A stretch of 64,000 bases of DNA from Charina bottae. Lineage: Eukaryota > Chordata > Lepidosauria > Squamata > Charinaidae. The stretch covers positions 36,816,501-36,880,500 of the forward strand of contig JALMGJ010000008.1 in NCBI GenBank assembly GCA_023362775.1. Direction: 5' to 3'. The notes under the pieces are model-generated. The model did not search any database. It was not told where the DNA came from and saw only the letters and a program-made list of their open reading frames with translations. Below, in pieces: positions 14,046 to 24,470 of the stretch. The translations under genes were made by a program, and so were the position numbers. Each line of letters begins with the position of its first letter. Position 1 is the stretch's first letter.

Positions 14046-14293
14046 GAGGGGTGGGCAACATCAGGCCCGTGGGCCATATACGGCCTGCGGGGCTCCTGCC
14101 TAAGGCCCGCAGGGCTCCCGCCCGCAAACCCCGCCCCTTTCATGCGATTGGCTCCCGCCTGCAAACCCCGCCCCCCCAGTGCTTGTGATTGGCTCCCAGT
14201 CCACGGAAATCCCAGAAACCCCGCCCCCACCCCCCGGTCCCCTGTTATAAATATCCAAATGGCCCTTGGCAGAAAAAATGTTCCCCACCCCTG
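14046..14293 (+). mobile_element. hAT-type MITE with GGGGTGGGCAAC termini
   Basis: The left end AGGGGTGGGCAAC (14047) and right end GTTCCCCACCCCT (14280) form an inverted repeat with one mismatch. The interior contains GGCCCGTGGGCC-like and CCCCGCCCC segments typical of Charlie-like hAT MITEs. The flanks GTCTAAAA and GTCTAAAT may be a decayed 8-bp duplication. Confidence 0.65.
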
Positions 14294-15236
14294 GTCTAAA
14301 TCAAACTAAAGGTATTGCTATTCCAATGGACTGCTTCCAGGTTTATCCATTAAGCCATTAGTGTGGTATGAAGCAATAGGTTAGTCTCAGATCTCCTCTC
14401 TGACAAAAACGTAGCAAGCTGGGCTAATTGGCAATAATCTGCTTAGCAATCATGAAATAATTTCCATTGACTGCTAGCAAAATGCTGCCAATTTCCTTGT
14501 GTGAGTTCCAAGTTTTAGCGCAATGTTTCCCAAACTTGACAATTGTGTGGGTTTGCTGGGGAATTCTGGGAGATGAACGCTGTTTCCAGTGTTATGAGAC
14601 AGTGTTAGGCCCACCATGTTTCTTTTCACGTGACACAAATAACATGGTGCATTAGCAATTATTATATAAACTTCATTAATATTCTGGTCTACCATTCTAT
14701 TTTTTTCTGAAGGAAAACCACTGCAACTGGGTATTTCAAAATCTCTTGTAAAAAAAAGGACAATAGATAACGGAGTTTTATTCTTCTCCCCCAAGCTTTT
14801 AAATACTAACTGTTCAAATTACTAAAACAAAAAAATTACATCAGAACAAACACATGGGCCTTGAGCTCTTAGTCAAGCCTAGCCTAGCATAGGACTTTGG
14901 TCCTATGACTTTAATGGAAAACCTGTTCTTTTCCTTGCTCTAAATATAGAGCACATATTTGCTCAGTCTTGGAAAAAGAAGAGCAATGTTAGCTTTAAAT
15001 TGAAATCACTTGATCTAAGCTACAACATGCAAGTTACTTGCCTTGGAGTTGCTATTAGCACTGTATGGAAAAAAATATCATACATATTTTATCATATATG
15101 ATACATTTATTCCTGACAATTCTCATTCAGTTTGATGACAAAATGTGATTTTAAAATTTCTTTCACATTAAAAACAATTTTTGGTGAAATTCTAATGCAT
15201 GGAGTACATCCTTGCATCTATTTAATTATATAAGTA

Positions 15237-15342
15237 CCGTATTTTCCGGCGTATAAGATGACTTTTTAACCCAGGAAAATCTTCTCAAAAGTCGGGGGTC
15301 ATCTTATACGCCGGGTGTCGTCTTATACGCCGGAAAATACGG
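15237..15342 (+). mobile_element. Mariner-like foldback MITE A
   Basis: Perfect 22-bp terminal inverted repeats begin CCGTATTTTCCGGCGTATAA (15237-15258 with 15321-15342). TA flanks both sides, consistent with Tc1/mariner-type TA target duplication. No coding potential. Confidence 0.75.
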
Positions 15343-15689
15343 TATTCGCCGTTTAAGACCTCTTCTGGCCAAGTGCAGCCGCTCGCCGGAACGCAGCCCC
15401 CAGGGAAGAGCAGGAGGACGAGCGTGGGAGAAACGCGGGGAGGGGGGAGCGAGCTCCGTTCCCTTGGAGCAGCCTTGGGAAGGGAGGGGACAAAACGCAG
15501 TGGCTCCACGACGGGCTCCAAAGTCGCCCACAACGCTCAACGGGCGCCTCGCTTCGCCTCGCCTCGCCTTCCCCTCCCAGCCGCGCTTTAAATGGAGCGG
15601 GGGCCCAGAATTGGCCGCGTTTCGGGAAGCCTGGTAGGAAACGCATCGTGGGCGACTTTGGAGCCCGTCGTGGAGCCAAACGGCGAGTA
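15343..15689. repeat. GC-rich foldback between two MITE copies
   Basis: A 31-bp perfect inverted repeat (15501-15531 with 15648-15678, starting TGGCTCCACGACGGGCTCCA) lies inside an outer inverted pair TATTCGCCGTTT and AAACGGCGAGTA that abuts MITE A and MITE B. The whole 15237-15786 block looks like one composite element. Confidence 0.7.
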
Positions 15690-15786
15690 CCGTATTTTCC
15701 GGCGTATATCCCAAACTCTATATTTTAAATGGAAAAGTTGGGGGTCGTCTTATACGCCCAGTCGTCTTATACGCCGGAAAATACGG
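15690..15786 (+). mobile_element. Mariner-like foldback MITE B
   Basis: Same termini as MITE A (CCGTATTTTCCGGCGTAT at left, CGCCGGAAAATACGG at right) with TA on both sides. The GTCGTCTTATACGCC motif recurs internally. Confidence 0.72.
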
Positions 15787-15987
15787 TAACCTGGTTACAT
15801 GTGAATGTTTTGTCTCTTAAAGCTTTTCCTGCACCAGATCCTAGAGAAAATGCCATCAAATTTGCTGGCATTTTGGCTAAATTTTGGCAATGTGATTTCA
15901 GCCCATTTTTTAAAAAATGATTATTTAAATATAAAATGGTTTTAAAATGTACAACTATTTATAGTTATAAATATTTTCAATCTAGAG

Positions 15988-16340
15988 CAGGGCTTTCCAA
16001 ACTTTTCCTGCGGTGACACACCAACGGCGGCGCGTGAGAAAACCCAGAAGCGCCACCGCCGCAGCGGCACTTCCGGGTTTTTGCGCGCCACAACGGTGGT
16101 GGCTGCGCTTCTGGGTTTTTGCGCACCGCCACTGCGGCACTTCCGGATTTTCGCGCGCTGCAGCGGTGTCGGCAGCGGTGTCCTAGTGTGCCGTGCGAAA
16201 ACTCGGAACCGCTGATGGCCCGTCGCCGCCATGCGCATGGCCACGCGCAGCGGTGCACCATCAGCGCTTCCGGGTTTTGACGCGACACACCTGGGCCCCG
16301 CAGGCAACACAGTATTGTGTCGCGACACACAGGTTTTTTG
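15988..16340 (+). mobile_element. hAT-type MITE related to the CAGAGCTTTCC family
   Basis: Starts CAGGGCTTTCCAAACTTTTC and ends in TGTCGCGACACACAGG. The interior is a GC-rich set of near-repeats of CTTCCGGGTTTTTGCGC. The right terminal repeat is degraded and no clear target duplication was seen. Confidence 0.5.
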
Positions 16341-17749
16341 ATTGATGAAAAATGTCAAATGTTGCCATATCGCCAAAAAGGAATATGATTTGGATTGTCT
16401 TGTTGAAAGGTATAATAAATGGATTTCAGCCCACTTCCTTGATTTTCATGGAGTTTTAAAGAGTGAGAATCAGAGTGATTTGTCTTTGAAAGGTCTTCTA
16501 CTTCAATTCTTACCTTGAAAAACAGCCCAAAGACCCATTTTTCAGGGTTTGGGGTGCTTTTAAGGATGGGGGTGTGTGAGACTATTTTGTCTCTAAGTTC
16601 TCTCAGTTTATTTCTGAGTTAAATCCCCAGAAAAGCCAAAAAAGAAAAAGAAAAAAAACACGTAGAAAAACTATTTAGTTTGGGGGTTTTAGAGAGGGGA
16701 CAGGCATACAAGTTAAAAAATAGACTGGAAAACACAGTGATATTTTTGTGATATCGCAGCATTGCAAGCTTGCCTCCTATAGCACTTCACAAGGTCAGGA
16801 TCTGGGGTGTCTTCAGGGGTGATCAACAATGTCAAAGTGGTGAGTATGACCACATGAAGCCCAGTCCCTTTCAAATGTGCATGACAAGCATGTCAAAAGG
16901 GTGTAGAGCTTTGATGATCTCGCCACACCCACCAATTTGATATTGTTTACTGCCTCTGAAGATCCCTTTGATTGGGGGCAAAGTTGGGGCCCCTGATTTC
17001 TCAAATGTTGCCTCTCTTGTTATCAGGGAACTCCTCTCATGTTTCTTTTGAAGTTGGGGAAGGTAAGCAGTGATGGAGGCTTCAAGCTAATGGAAACTCA
17101 CCATCAATGATACCCTCTACCATGTCCAAAAATAAAATAAACTCCAAAACACTACCATGCAAAATGTGAAGGAAATTCCCAAGCATTCTGAAAATTAGGT
17201 AAAAAACATATTATTTTGCTTATTTTGTAGGGGAAGAAAACATTTGAGAAACTGTAAGGCAGCATTCAGCATTCTGCATTCTGCCATATCAAAAAGAAAG
17301 GAGCTACTGGCTAATCTGTAGAACCCTGCTGACTCCCATAAATCTATAGCCCTGCCTGTGCTCATTGTTTTCATCCCAGAACTGTGAATTAGGTTCTAAC
17401 ATTTCTGATATGGGAGAAAGGTTTGAGAGGTCAATAGAGAAATACTGGTGTGATACCCAACGGGAGACTCTGTAAATGCATGACACTGCTTTCTAATTAA
17501 ACTATTAACATCTCTTTCATTATGTTTCAGGGAATGGTAGAAAACCTGGGCAGCTTACAGATTGTCTGACAGTGCAAAGAACCTGGTATATTGGAGGATG
17601 ATATCATTGGTAGGATACCACATACAGCATCATTGTTTTCACTCCAGGAAGGGTATTGCAAGTTGGGTTGGTTGTGGGCCTATTTAGCAATAGATTGCCA
17701 AGATCACAGTTGATCCTTTATGTAGATTTAAGATCTGACATCCTTTGAG
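16341..17749. other. No recognised feature
   Basis: Low-complexity AT-rich intergenic sequence. No coding or repeat signal was recognised. Confidence 0.5.
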
Positions 17750-17940
17750 TGCTCTAACACGGATGATTTCATATAAAAAGAGCATTTGCTTTGTATGATC
17801 TATCCTGGATCTAGTCCTTAGCATCTCCCAGAGGGAACAACCAGTTTTAGACCCTCCAAAGCTGTTTCCTATCAGAAGAGACAAAACTGGATGAAAGTCT
17901 GTTCCTATATAAGGCAGCTTCCTATGGTATGTGACATGAG
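17750..17940 (+). mobile_element. Degraded tRNA-like SINE, AAGGCAGCTTCCTATG type
   Basis: GAGCATTTGCTTTGTATGATC, CCTGGATCTAGTCCTTAGCATC and ATATAAGGCAGCTTCC follow the order of a common squamate tRNA-derived SINE (box B relic then tail). The copy is diverged. Related fragments lie at 20930-20990 and 32490-32660. Confidence 0.5.
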
Positions 17941-18030
17941 TTGGCTTTTTTAGATATATAGTAGCTGATTGCCCTATATTTCATTGTGAGTCCCATAAAT
18001 AGTACTCCATTCCTAGATTTCTGTGTTGAC

Positions 18031-18250
18031 AACCAGAACCAGTATGGTGTAAAGGTTAGTATGCTGGAGAAAACCAGGAAGAGCCATGTTCAAGTTCATC
18101 TCAGCCATGAAAGCTCACCAAATAACTTTGAGCTGGTCACTGCTCAACCTACCTCATCAAAGTGTTGGTGCAAGGAAAAAATAGGAGAAGAAAAAGTGTG
18201 ATACCACCTTAAGCTTCTAGAGGGAAGGATAGAAATAAATCAAATAAATA
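18031..18250 (+). mobile_element. tRNA-derived SINE with LINE-like tail, degraded
   Basis: A GGTGTAAAGGTTAGTATGCTGG head, a TTTGAGCTGGTCACTGCTCAAC body and an AGGGAAGGATAGAAATAAAT tail match the layout of a widespread squamate SINE in which the last part copies an L2-type 3' end. Related remnants are at 42285-42445 and 42800-42870. Confidence 0.6.
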
Positions 18251-18486
18251 AATTATTCATATACGCCACCATGTGCACTTCCATCTCCCCCTTTCATTGG
18301 GCAAGACGGGCTATAACACAGAATTACCTGTAATATAATAATTACAAGTAATTCCTTGTAAGGGTATTATAGTATAGAAGTCAATATGATTACACTGTCA
18401 CTGCAAACTGTGTTATTTCCCCCTACTTTAAAATATTAAATAAGAAAACAAAAACATCCATAGAATACTTATTCAACTTGACATCA

Positions 18487-18570
18487 GCCAGATGTCCTGG
18501 ATTACACTTCCCACAGCACCTGGTGACTGAGGAAGATGGGAATTGTAGCCCAGCATCTCTGGAGGGGACA
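18487..18570. mobile_element. Foldback repeat of the GGACTACAACTCCCA type
   Basis: CCAGATGTCCTGGATTACAC…GGAATTGTAGCCCAGCATCT forms an imperfect hairpin with arms of about 30 bp. Similar dispersed copies occur at 46000-46100, 46600-46680 and 50630-50705, all carrying a 'tagtcca' or 'actccca' core. Confidence 0.5.
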
Positions 18571-19297
18571 CATTTTGGCAGCATCATCATGGAACTTTTC
18601 AAAATTTGCTAACCACTTAGGAAAGGGAAGAAGGATAATAGGAAGCGAAACCCTCTGAGGAGGATGTGGTTTGAAGGTTTGACCCAAGACAAACGTTGCA
18701 AGCTATGAAATCCGGTCATTGCCACACAGTCACTGTCCACAACAGCAGCCCCATGTCTCATGCCAAAGCTCATTACAGGCTTTGCTTCAGTGTCTTGTAT
18801 AGTGTCTCTTTGACTGACTTTAAAGAGAGCCTTCTCTTCCAGTAAATTACTGCCTACAGTTGGGTTTGAAGCAAGTTGGTAAACTTGTGTTTTCGTACAG
18901 TCTGGCTCATGGGCCCTGCCTAAACTTTGAATGTACAGAAGGCTGGAGCATATAGCAAGGTGATTTGCTGGTAGGAAACAAGCCTACGGTTTTCTGGTTC
19001 ACTTCGCCCACAAGGGACAACAACTTGCTAAGAAGAATAACAGGGGCACGAGGGTTTGCAACTGAACCATCTGTGCAGTCAGAATATTATTATGCAGGCC
19101 ATTACTCAATCCAAAGTCATTAGGCCCACATTCCATTAAACATTAAATTTGTAAAAAAGGAAAATGTCTGTTAACATTTGCATAGAAAAGCAACAGGATA
19201 AGAAACAAGTGCAGCTCCAATAGTACGGCCTATTGGGTCAATACTATCAACACTAGCCCTTCCCGGATGCTTTGGGAGTGCAAGTCCCAGAATTCCT

Positions 19298-19932
19298 TTG
19301 TTGTTGTTTATTCGTTCAGTCGCTTCCGACTCTTTGTGATTTCATGGACCAGCCCACGCCAGAGCTTCCTGTCGGCCATTGCCATCCCCAGCTCCCCCAA
19401 GGTCGAGTCCGTCACCTTCAGAATATCATCCATCCATCTTGCCCTTGGTCAGCCCCTCTTCCTTTTGCCTTCCACTTTCCCTAGCATCAGCATCTTCTCC
19501 AGGGTATCCTGTCTTCTCATTATGTGGCCAAAATACTTCAGTTTTGCCTTTAATATCATTCCCTCAAGTGAGCAGTCTGGCTTTATTTCCTGGAGTATGG
19601 ACTGGTTTGATCTTCTTGCAGTCCAAGGCACTCTCAGAATGTTCCTCCAACACCACAGTTCAAAAGCATCTATCTTCCTTTGCTCAGCCTTCCTTATGGT
19701 CCAGCTCTCGCAGCCATAGGTTACTACGGGGAATGCCATTGCTTGGACTATGCGGACCTTTGTTGTTAGTGTGATGTCTCTGCTCTTAACTATTTTATCA
19801 AGATTTGTCATTGCTCTCCTCCCAAGAAGTAGACATCTTCTGATTTCCTGGCTGCAGTCAGCGTCTGCAGTAATCTTTGCGTCTAGAAATACAAAGTCTG
19901 TCACTGACTCCACTTTTTCTCCCTCTTTTTCT
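19298..19932 (-). mobile_element. BovB (RTE) retrotransposon, 5'-truncated, subfamily A
   Basis: The minus-strand frame encodes the RTE C-terminal region (ESVTDFVFLDAKITADADCS, VVTYGCESWTIRKAE, FELWCWRNILRVPWTARR, LKYFGHIMRRQDTLEK). The left end is the 3' terminus (TTGTTGTTTATTCGTTCAGT). An exact 11-bp duplication CCAGAATTCCT flanks it (19287-19297, 19933-19943). No catalytic YADD region is retained. Confidence 0.9.
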
Positions 19933-20017
19933 CCAGAATTCCTAGCCAACAGGAATTTGAGGAAGATGTGGAAGGATGGTAGTTCCCCATGGGGGGAGAT
20001 GGGTGGTTATAGAAATC

Positions 20018-20020
20018 AAA

Positions 20021-20063
<43 letters not shown>

Positions 20064-20064
20064 A
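20018..20064 (+). repeat. (AAAT)n microsatellite after an L2-like tail
   Basis: Follows GGGGGGAGATGGGTGGTTAT, the end of an L2-type 3' tail (from about 19985). Confidence 0.9.
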
Positions 20065-21002
20065 ATCCCCAGATTGTATAATTTCTCTGAGTTCTTCAGG
20101 ATCAGAGAGAGAAATTCTCTCTGTTTCTCTACCTATATAGGCTCTCCATGTTCTTTTATACCCTGATTTCTTCAGATTTCTGTATTTCTCGAGAAGGAAT
20201 CCTGCTGCACCTTAGGATGTATGGCTTCTGTTGAGAGGGGTAGTTAAACCTACTAATCTGCAACCCTTTTGCATCTATGTTGACAGTAACCTATTCGTAA
20301 GATAAGTGACGCTTTCCAAATAGTCTCTACCCCCAAAATTTTTTATAACTTTTTATCCAGAAACATATTCTTTAGGCACATCCACCTGAGAGCCAGTCAA
20401 AAACCAGCTCTGAACCTATGTGATCCCACAACATCAGCTGTGTTCAAGATCTGAGTTGATTTATTTCTAGCTCGGGTCTTGCTAAGAAGTGTATTTGAAT
20501 ATGCACTAAACAAAAAGTACTTGCACCTCTGTGGAACTTTGGAATGTTTTTCTATTTGTAAGTATTATTTCCTCATTCTGTTCATAACCATTTCAAGGGT
20601 AACAGGTGTCTTAATGGTTTTTCAGCTCCTCTTCATAGGACCTGGTGGGATTTATTTTATTTTGTTTTATTTTTTGCGTACAACCAAAGGCACATGGAAT
20701 AGAATAAGAGTGTCTGTGTATGAATGTGACTGTATGTATTTCATTTCCCTTTTGCATGAAATGGGGAGTGAGACCTGAGGCAGCTCAGGGCAGGGCAGTG
20801 GTTAAATGCCACTCTTATGTTATGTGTTTGCAGAAGTGAAGTCTATCATAGATTACCTTTAAACCACATTAAGGGAGTGGGAATAGTGGTGGTATCAAAG
20901 CTAGGAATTAGAAATACAGTACAAGCAGGTCCTCCATAGCTTAATATCAGAGAATATGTTTTATATTCAGAAGGTCCCAGGTTCAATCGATGGCATTCAG
21001 GT

Positions 21003-21068
21003 TCAACCGCCCAGAGTCCCCTTGTGGGGGGAGATGGGCGGTGATATAAGTTAGAAATAATAAATAAA
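21003..21068 (+). mobile_element. L2-type LINE 3' tail, very short
   Basis: ACCGCCCAGAGTCCCCTTGT…GGGCGGTGATATAA is identical in layout to the tail of the LINE at 1140-4240. It follows a tRNA-like SINE relic with box B GGTTCAATC (20930-20990). Confidence 0.75.
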
Positions 21069-21364
21069 TTTCCAGGAAGTTCTTATCAGGTGGGCCTCCA
21101 CACCTGAGGAAGCCTTTTCTGCTATAGTCACCTGCCTCACTTTACATGGTGGGGACGTTTGAGGCAGGTCTCTGAAACCAAAGGATTGTGCGAGACACCA
21201 AAAAGTAGAGAAGTGTTTGGACATACTTTGAACCCAAGCTATAGCTTATATGTAGCTTATGTAGCTAAAACGAACCATATGCTATCTTACTGTAAATGCG
21301 AATGTAGCCATTATTCCAATCAAGCCATGAACTGAGATTGTTTCTGAGTTCATACAGTACTATG

Positions 21365-22075
21365 TCTGTAGCTTGAATCATGTCAACTGGATTTCTATTT
21401 TCTCTGTGGAAACGTTTCGCTCCTTATCCAAGGAGCTTCTTCAGTCTGAGCAAAGTTGGTAAGGGAATCCTAAATATGTTTCTAGGTAGCTGTGTGACCT
21501 TACACCTGGGGTCATGGTTATTTTGAGATGTTATTTCTAAGTCCTTTTATCATCTAAAGGAGGATCGTTAAGATCACCATGCTGCTGTTGAGCTTGTGAA
21601 ATGGTCTTAATCTTCCTAGGCACAGAAGACAGAGCCGGGAGAAAGATGGGAGAAAGATTGTGCCTGAGGCCCCCACCTCTATTCAAGGAAGGATTTTCCA
21701 AGTTGGCATAAATGGATTCCTTGACCTCTCTCTCAAACCACCTATCTTCTCTGTCTAAAATGTGAACATTAATGTCCTCAAATGAGTGTCCTTTTTCCTT
21801 TAGATGAAGATAAACTGCTGACTCTGGTCCTGTGGTGTTACTTCTCCTGTGTTGGGCCATCCTCCTGTACAAAAGTTGTTTTGTACAGGAAAGGTGTAAG
21901 GTCACACAGCTACCTAGAAACATATTTAGGATTCCCTTACCAACTTTGCTCAGACTGAAGAAGCTCCTTGGATAAGGAGCGAAACGTTTCCACAGAGAAA
22001 ATAGAAATCCAGTTGACATGATTCAAGCTACAGACAATTCCACCTGGATGACTGAGAACCTTCATAGACACCAAG
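21365..22075 (-). mobile_element. Penelope-like element with GIY-YIG remnant between inverted ends
   Basis: A minus-strand frame reads KQLLYRRMAQHRRSNTTG, ESAVYLHLKEKGHSFEDI and NPSLNRGGGLRHNLSP, the C-terminal GIY-YIG endonuclease region of Penelope-like retroelements. It is bracketed by an inverted repeat of about 140 bp (about 21368-21508 with 21891-22035), each arm containing the hairpin GCTCCTTGGATAAGGAGC and CGAAACGTTTCC. The right side ends ACTGAGAACCTTCATAG, a terminus shared with the copies at 22964 and 45476. No reverse transcriptase domain was seen, so it is truncated. Confidence 0.8.
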
Positions 22076-22292
22076 CTATTATGAACTCTAAAAATCAGCA
22101 ACAAAATCTTAACTGAAAACAAAGGTACAGTTTAGAGGTACCATTCTGTCTCTAACACTTCAGCATTTCTCCTCTTCTCCAGCAGCCTAAGGCAGCAGCT
22201 TTACTGTACGTAAGGTACTAAACAATCACAACATTTTTCCTTCTTGTATAGTCTTCCTAGCATTTTAAACCCCAAGATTTTCCAGGTTAATA

Positions 22293-22297
<5 letters not shown>

Positions 22298-22337
<40 letters not shown>

Positions 22338-22345
22338 GTCATCGT
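22298..22345 (+). repeat. (ATC)n microsatellite
   Basis: About 15 ATC/TCA units with one GTC interruption near the end. Confidence 0.95.
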
Positions 22346-22963
22346 AAATTTGTTGTTTTCATTAGCTATGAAATTTGGTTGTTAAGTGAATTACTACATA
22401 CACAAATGGTCACTTGAACATGCTGGCTGAAGTTTTTCTGAGAGTTCAGCAAAAGTTCACAAAACCACTATATGTATATATTTTTGAACCATTTAATTAA
22501 TTAGCATTTAGATTACTAGTTAAGTAAGCCAACTGCATTTTAGAAAGCCTCAAAGGGGGGTGTTTCATGGTGAAAAATAAAAACAGTAGTGTTATATTTC
22601 TGGAACATAAGGTGATATTTTATTTCTTATTCTTTAAAAAATAGTGACCATGAATTGATGACAACATTTTAAAGGCATTTGGGTATGTTATGTTTTATTT
22701 GTAATTATTGACCATTATGTGAGTAGGTTGTGCAGCTGTGACGATATCTCTTCTTGGACTAGCAAACAATTAAATTACAGAAAACAGGATGTTGTGAAAT
22801 TACCCCAAGGCAGTATTTTAATGTATAAACAAGGAGGTCATGGGTACACTAACGAAAGTATCTATGAATATTTATGAGTTTCATTTTGGGGAGGAAAAAA
22901 ATCTTCTTTGTTCCTGGGAATAAGTGTCTCAAAATCTAACAAAAGAATGTATAAATGTATAAA

Positions 22964-23070
22964 TATGTCTATGAAGGTTCTCAGTCATCCAGGTGGAACA
23001 GTCTGTGGCTTGAATCATGTCAACTGGATTTCTATTTTAATAGAAATCCAGTTGACATGATTCAAGCCAC
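22964..23070. mobile_element. Penelope-derived palindromic insertion
   Basis: A 107-bp insertion bounded by an exact 13-bp duplication ATAAATGTATAAA (22951-22963, 23071-23083). It starts with the Penelope terminus (reverse complement of ACTGAGAACCTTCATAG) and ends in a perfect 66-bp palindrome (23005-23070, 32-bp arms, 2-bp centre). Confidence 0.85.
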
Positions 23071-23308
23071 ATAAATGTATAAACTTTTATTGAAATTTGA
23101 AACAGAAGAAGAACAAGTGAAAGACTTATGATAAAATGGGCTAAGAAATTTGAACGTAACATATTGATGGAACAGTGGGAAAATATGTGGTTAAGAGGAC
23201 TGAAATTTACATTTAGGGGTTTGAACATTAGAAAGGATAGCTTAAGGAAAGAAGGAAATTATGTATCTATAACCACAGTCAAGGAGATTGGAAGCCACTT
23301 CTTTAGAA

Positions 23309-23800
23309 TCTTTCCCTTCCCTTCCCTTCCCTTCCCTTCCCTTCCCTTCCCTTCCCTTCCCTTCCCTTCCCTTCCCTTCCCTTCCCTTCCCTTCCCTTCC
23401 CTCCCCTCCCCTCCCCTCCCCTCCCCCCTTCCCCTTCCCCTTCCCTTCCCTTTCCCTTTCCCTTTCCCTTTCCCTTTCCCTTTCCCTTTCCCTTTCCCTT
23501 TCCCCTTCCCCTTCCCTTCCCTTCCCTTCCCTCCCCTCCCCTCCCTTTCCCCTCCCCTTTCCCCTCCCCTTTCCCTTTCCCTTTCCCTTTCCCTTTCCCT
23601 TTCCCTTTCCCTTTCCCTTTCCCTTTCCCTTTCCCTTTCCCTTCCCTTTTCCTTTTCCTTTTCCTTTTTTCCTTTTCCTTTTCCTTTTCCTTTTCCTTTT
23701 CCTTTTCCTTTTCCTTTTTCCTTTCCTTTCCTTTCCTTTCCTTTCCTTTCCTTTCCTTTCCTTTCCTTTCCTTTCCTTTCCTTTCCTTTCCTTTCCTAGA
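23309..23800 (+). repeat. Polypyrimidine tract of CCCTT/CCCTTT-type repeats
   Basis: About 490 bp of almost pure C/T on the plus strand, organised as successive blocks of CTTCC, CTCCC, CCCTTT, CCTTTT and CTTTC units. It generates long Pro-Phe/Ser-Leu open frames that are not genes. Confidence 0.98.
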
Positions 23801-23934
23801 TTCCCCCCCCCATGGGTCAGTTACTGGAATATTGAATTATTTAAAATTGGTTTGCTGAAATTCAGTGAACACTTGTTGGGAATGCTTAGCAAGGTTCGAC
23901 ACTAAGCACCAAATCTTGTATGTCTATGTATGGT

Positions 23935-24134
23935 TTGTTCCAGTAACCCACTTATCGTCAGATTGTCCTGGTTCCCCAACATCTGGCGTGTCACTCTCAT
24001 ATTCGAGGTAGGCAGGTGAAACATTAGGGGGTCTTTGCCCAAAGTCCCCTACTGGTAAGGTAAGTACCAGCCGGGATTCTATCCCTTGTCTCCCATGTCA
24101 AAGGGTGGCACTGTAACCACTATGCTACCCAGCC
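23935..24134 (-). mobile_element. tRNA-like SINE head, possible
   Basis: The minus strand reads GGGTAGCATAGTGGTTACAG (box A like) and GATAGAATCCCGGCTGG (box B like), followed by a non-tRNA body. It joins directly to the LINE tail at 24135. Confidence 0.5.
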
Positions 24135-24470
24135 GCTTGTCATCGTGATAGATGTAGCCATGCCAAGTGACAGCAACATCAGGAAGAAGGAGTATGAGAA
24201 GCTGGAGAAGTACCGAGGCCTGAAGGAGGAACTAGAGAAGATATGGAAAGTGAAGGCCAAAGCGGTCCCAGTGGTGGTAGGAGCACTCGGGGCTGTGACT
24301 CCCAAGCTGGGAGAGTGGCTCCAACAGATCCCAGGAACAACATCAGAGCTCTTTGTCTAGAAGAGTGCAGTGTTAGGAACAGCTAAGATACTGCACAGAA
24401 CCCTCAAACTCCCAGGCCTCTGGTGGAGGACCCGAGGTTGAGGAAGACACACACCACCCACAGGGGTGAG
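24135..24470 (+). mobile_element. R4/Dong-like LINE C-terminal fragment
   Basis: The frame from about 24139 reads VIDVAMPSDSNIRKKEYEKL then VVVGALGAVTPKLGEWLQQI, resembling the C-terminal part of LINEs with a restriction-like endonuclease (DxxxPxD…K, then VVVGALG). The product is about 70 residues before a stop at 24358; homologous-looking sequence continues to about 24450. The clade name is from memory of the motif. Confidence 0.6.

Noticed and set aside
22298..22345. CRISPR-like array
   Set aside because: A trinucleotide microsatellite without spacers; this is vertebrate DNA.
23128..23905. Open frames of 205-223 codons rich in Pro, Phe, Ser, Leu
   Set aside because: Produced by the polypyrimidine microsatellite; no start context, splice sites or homology.
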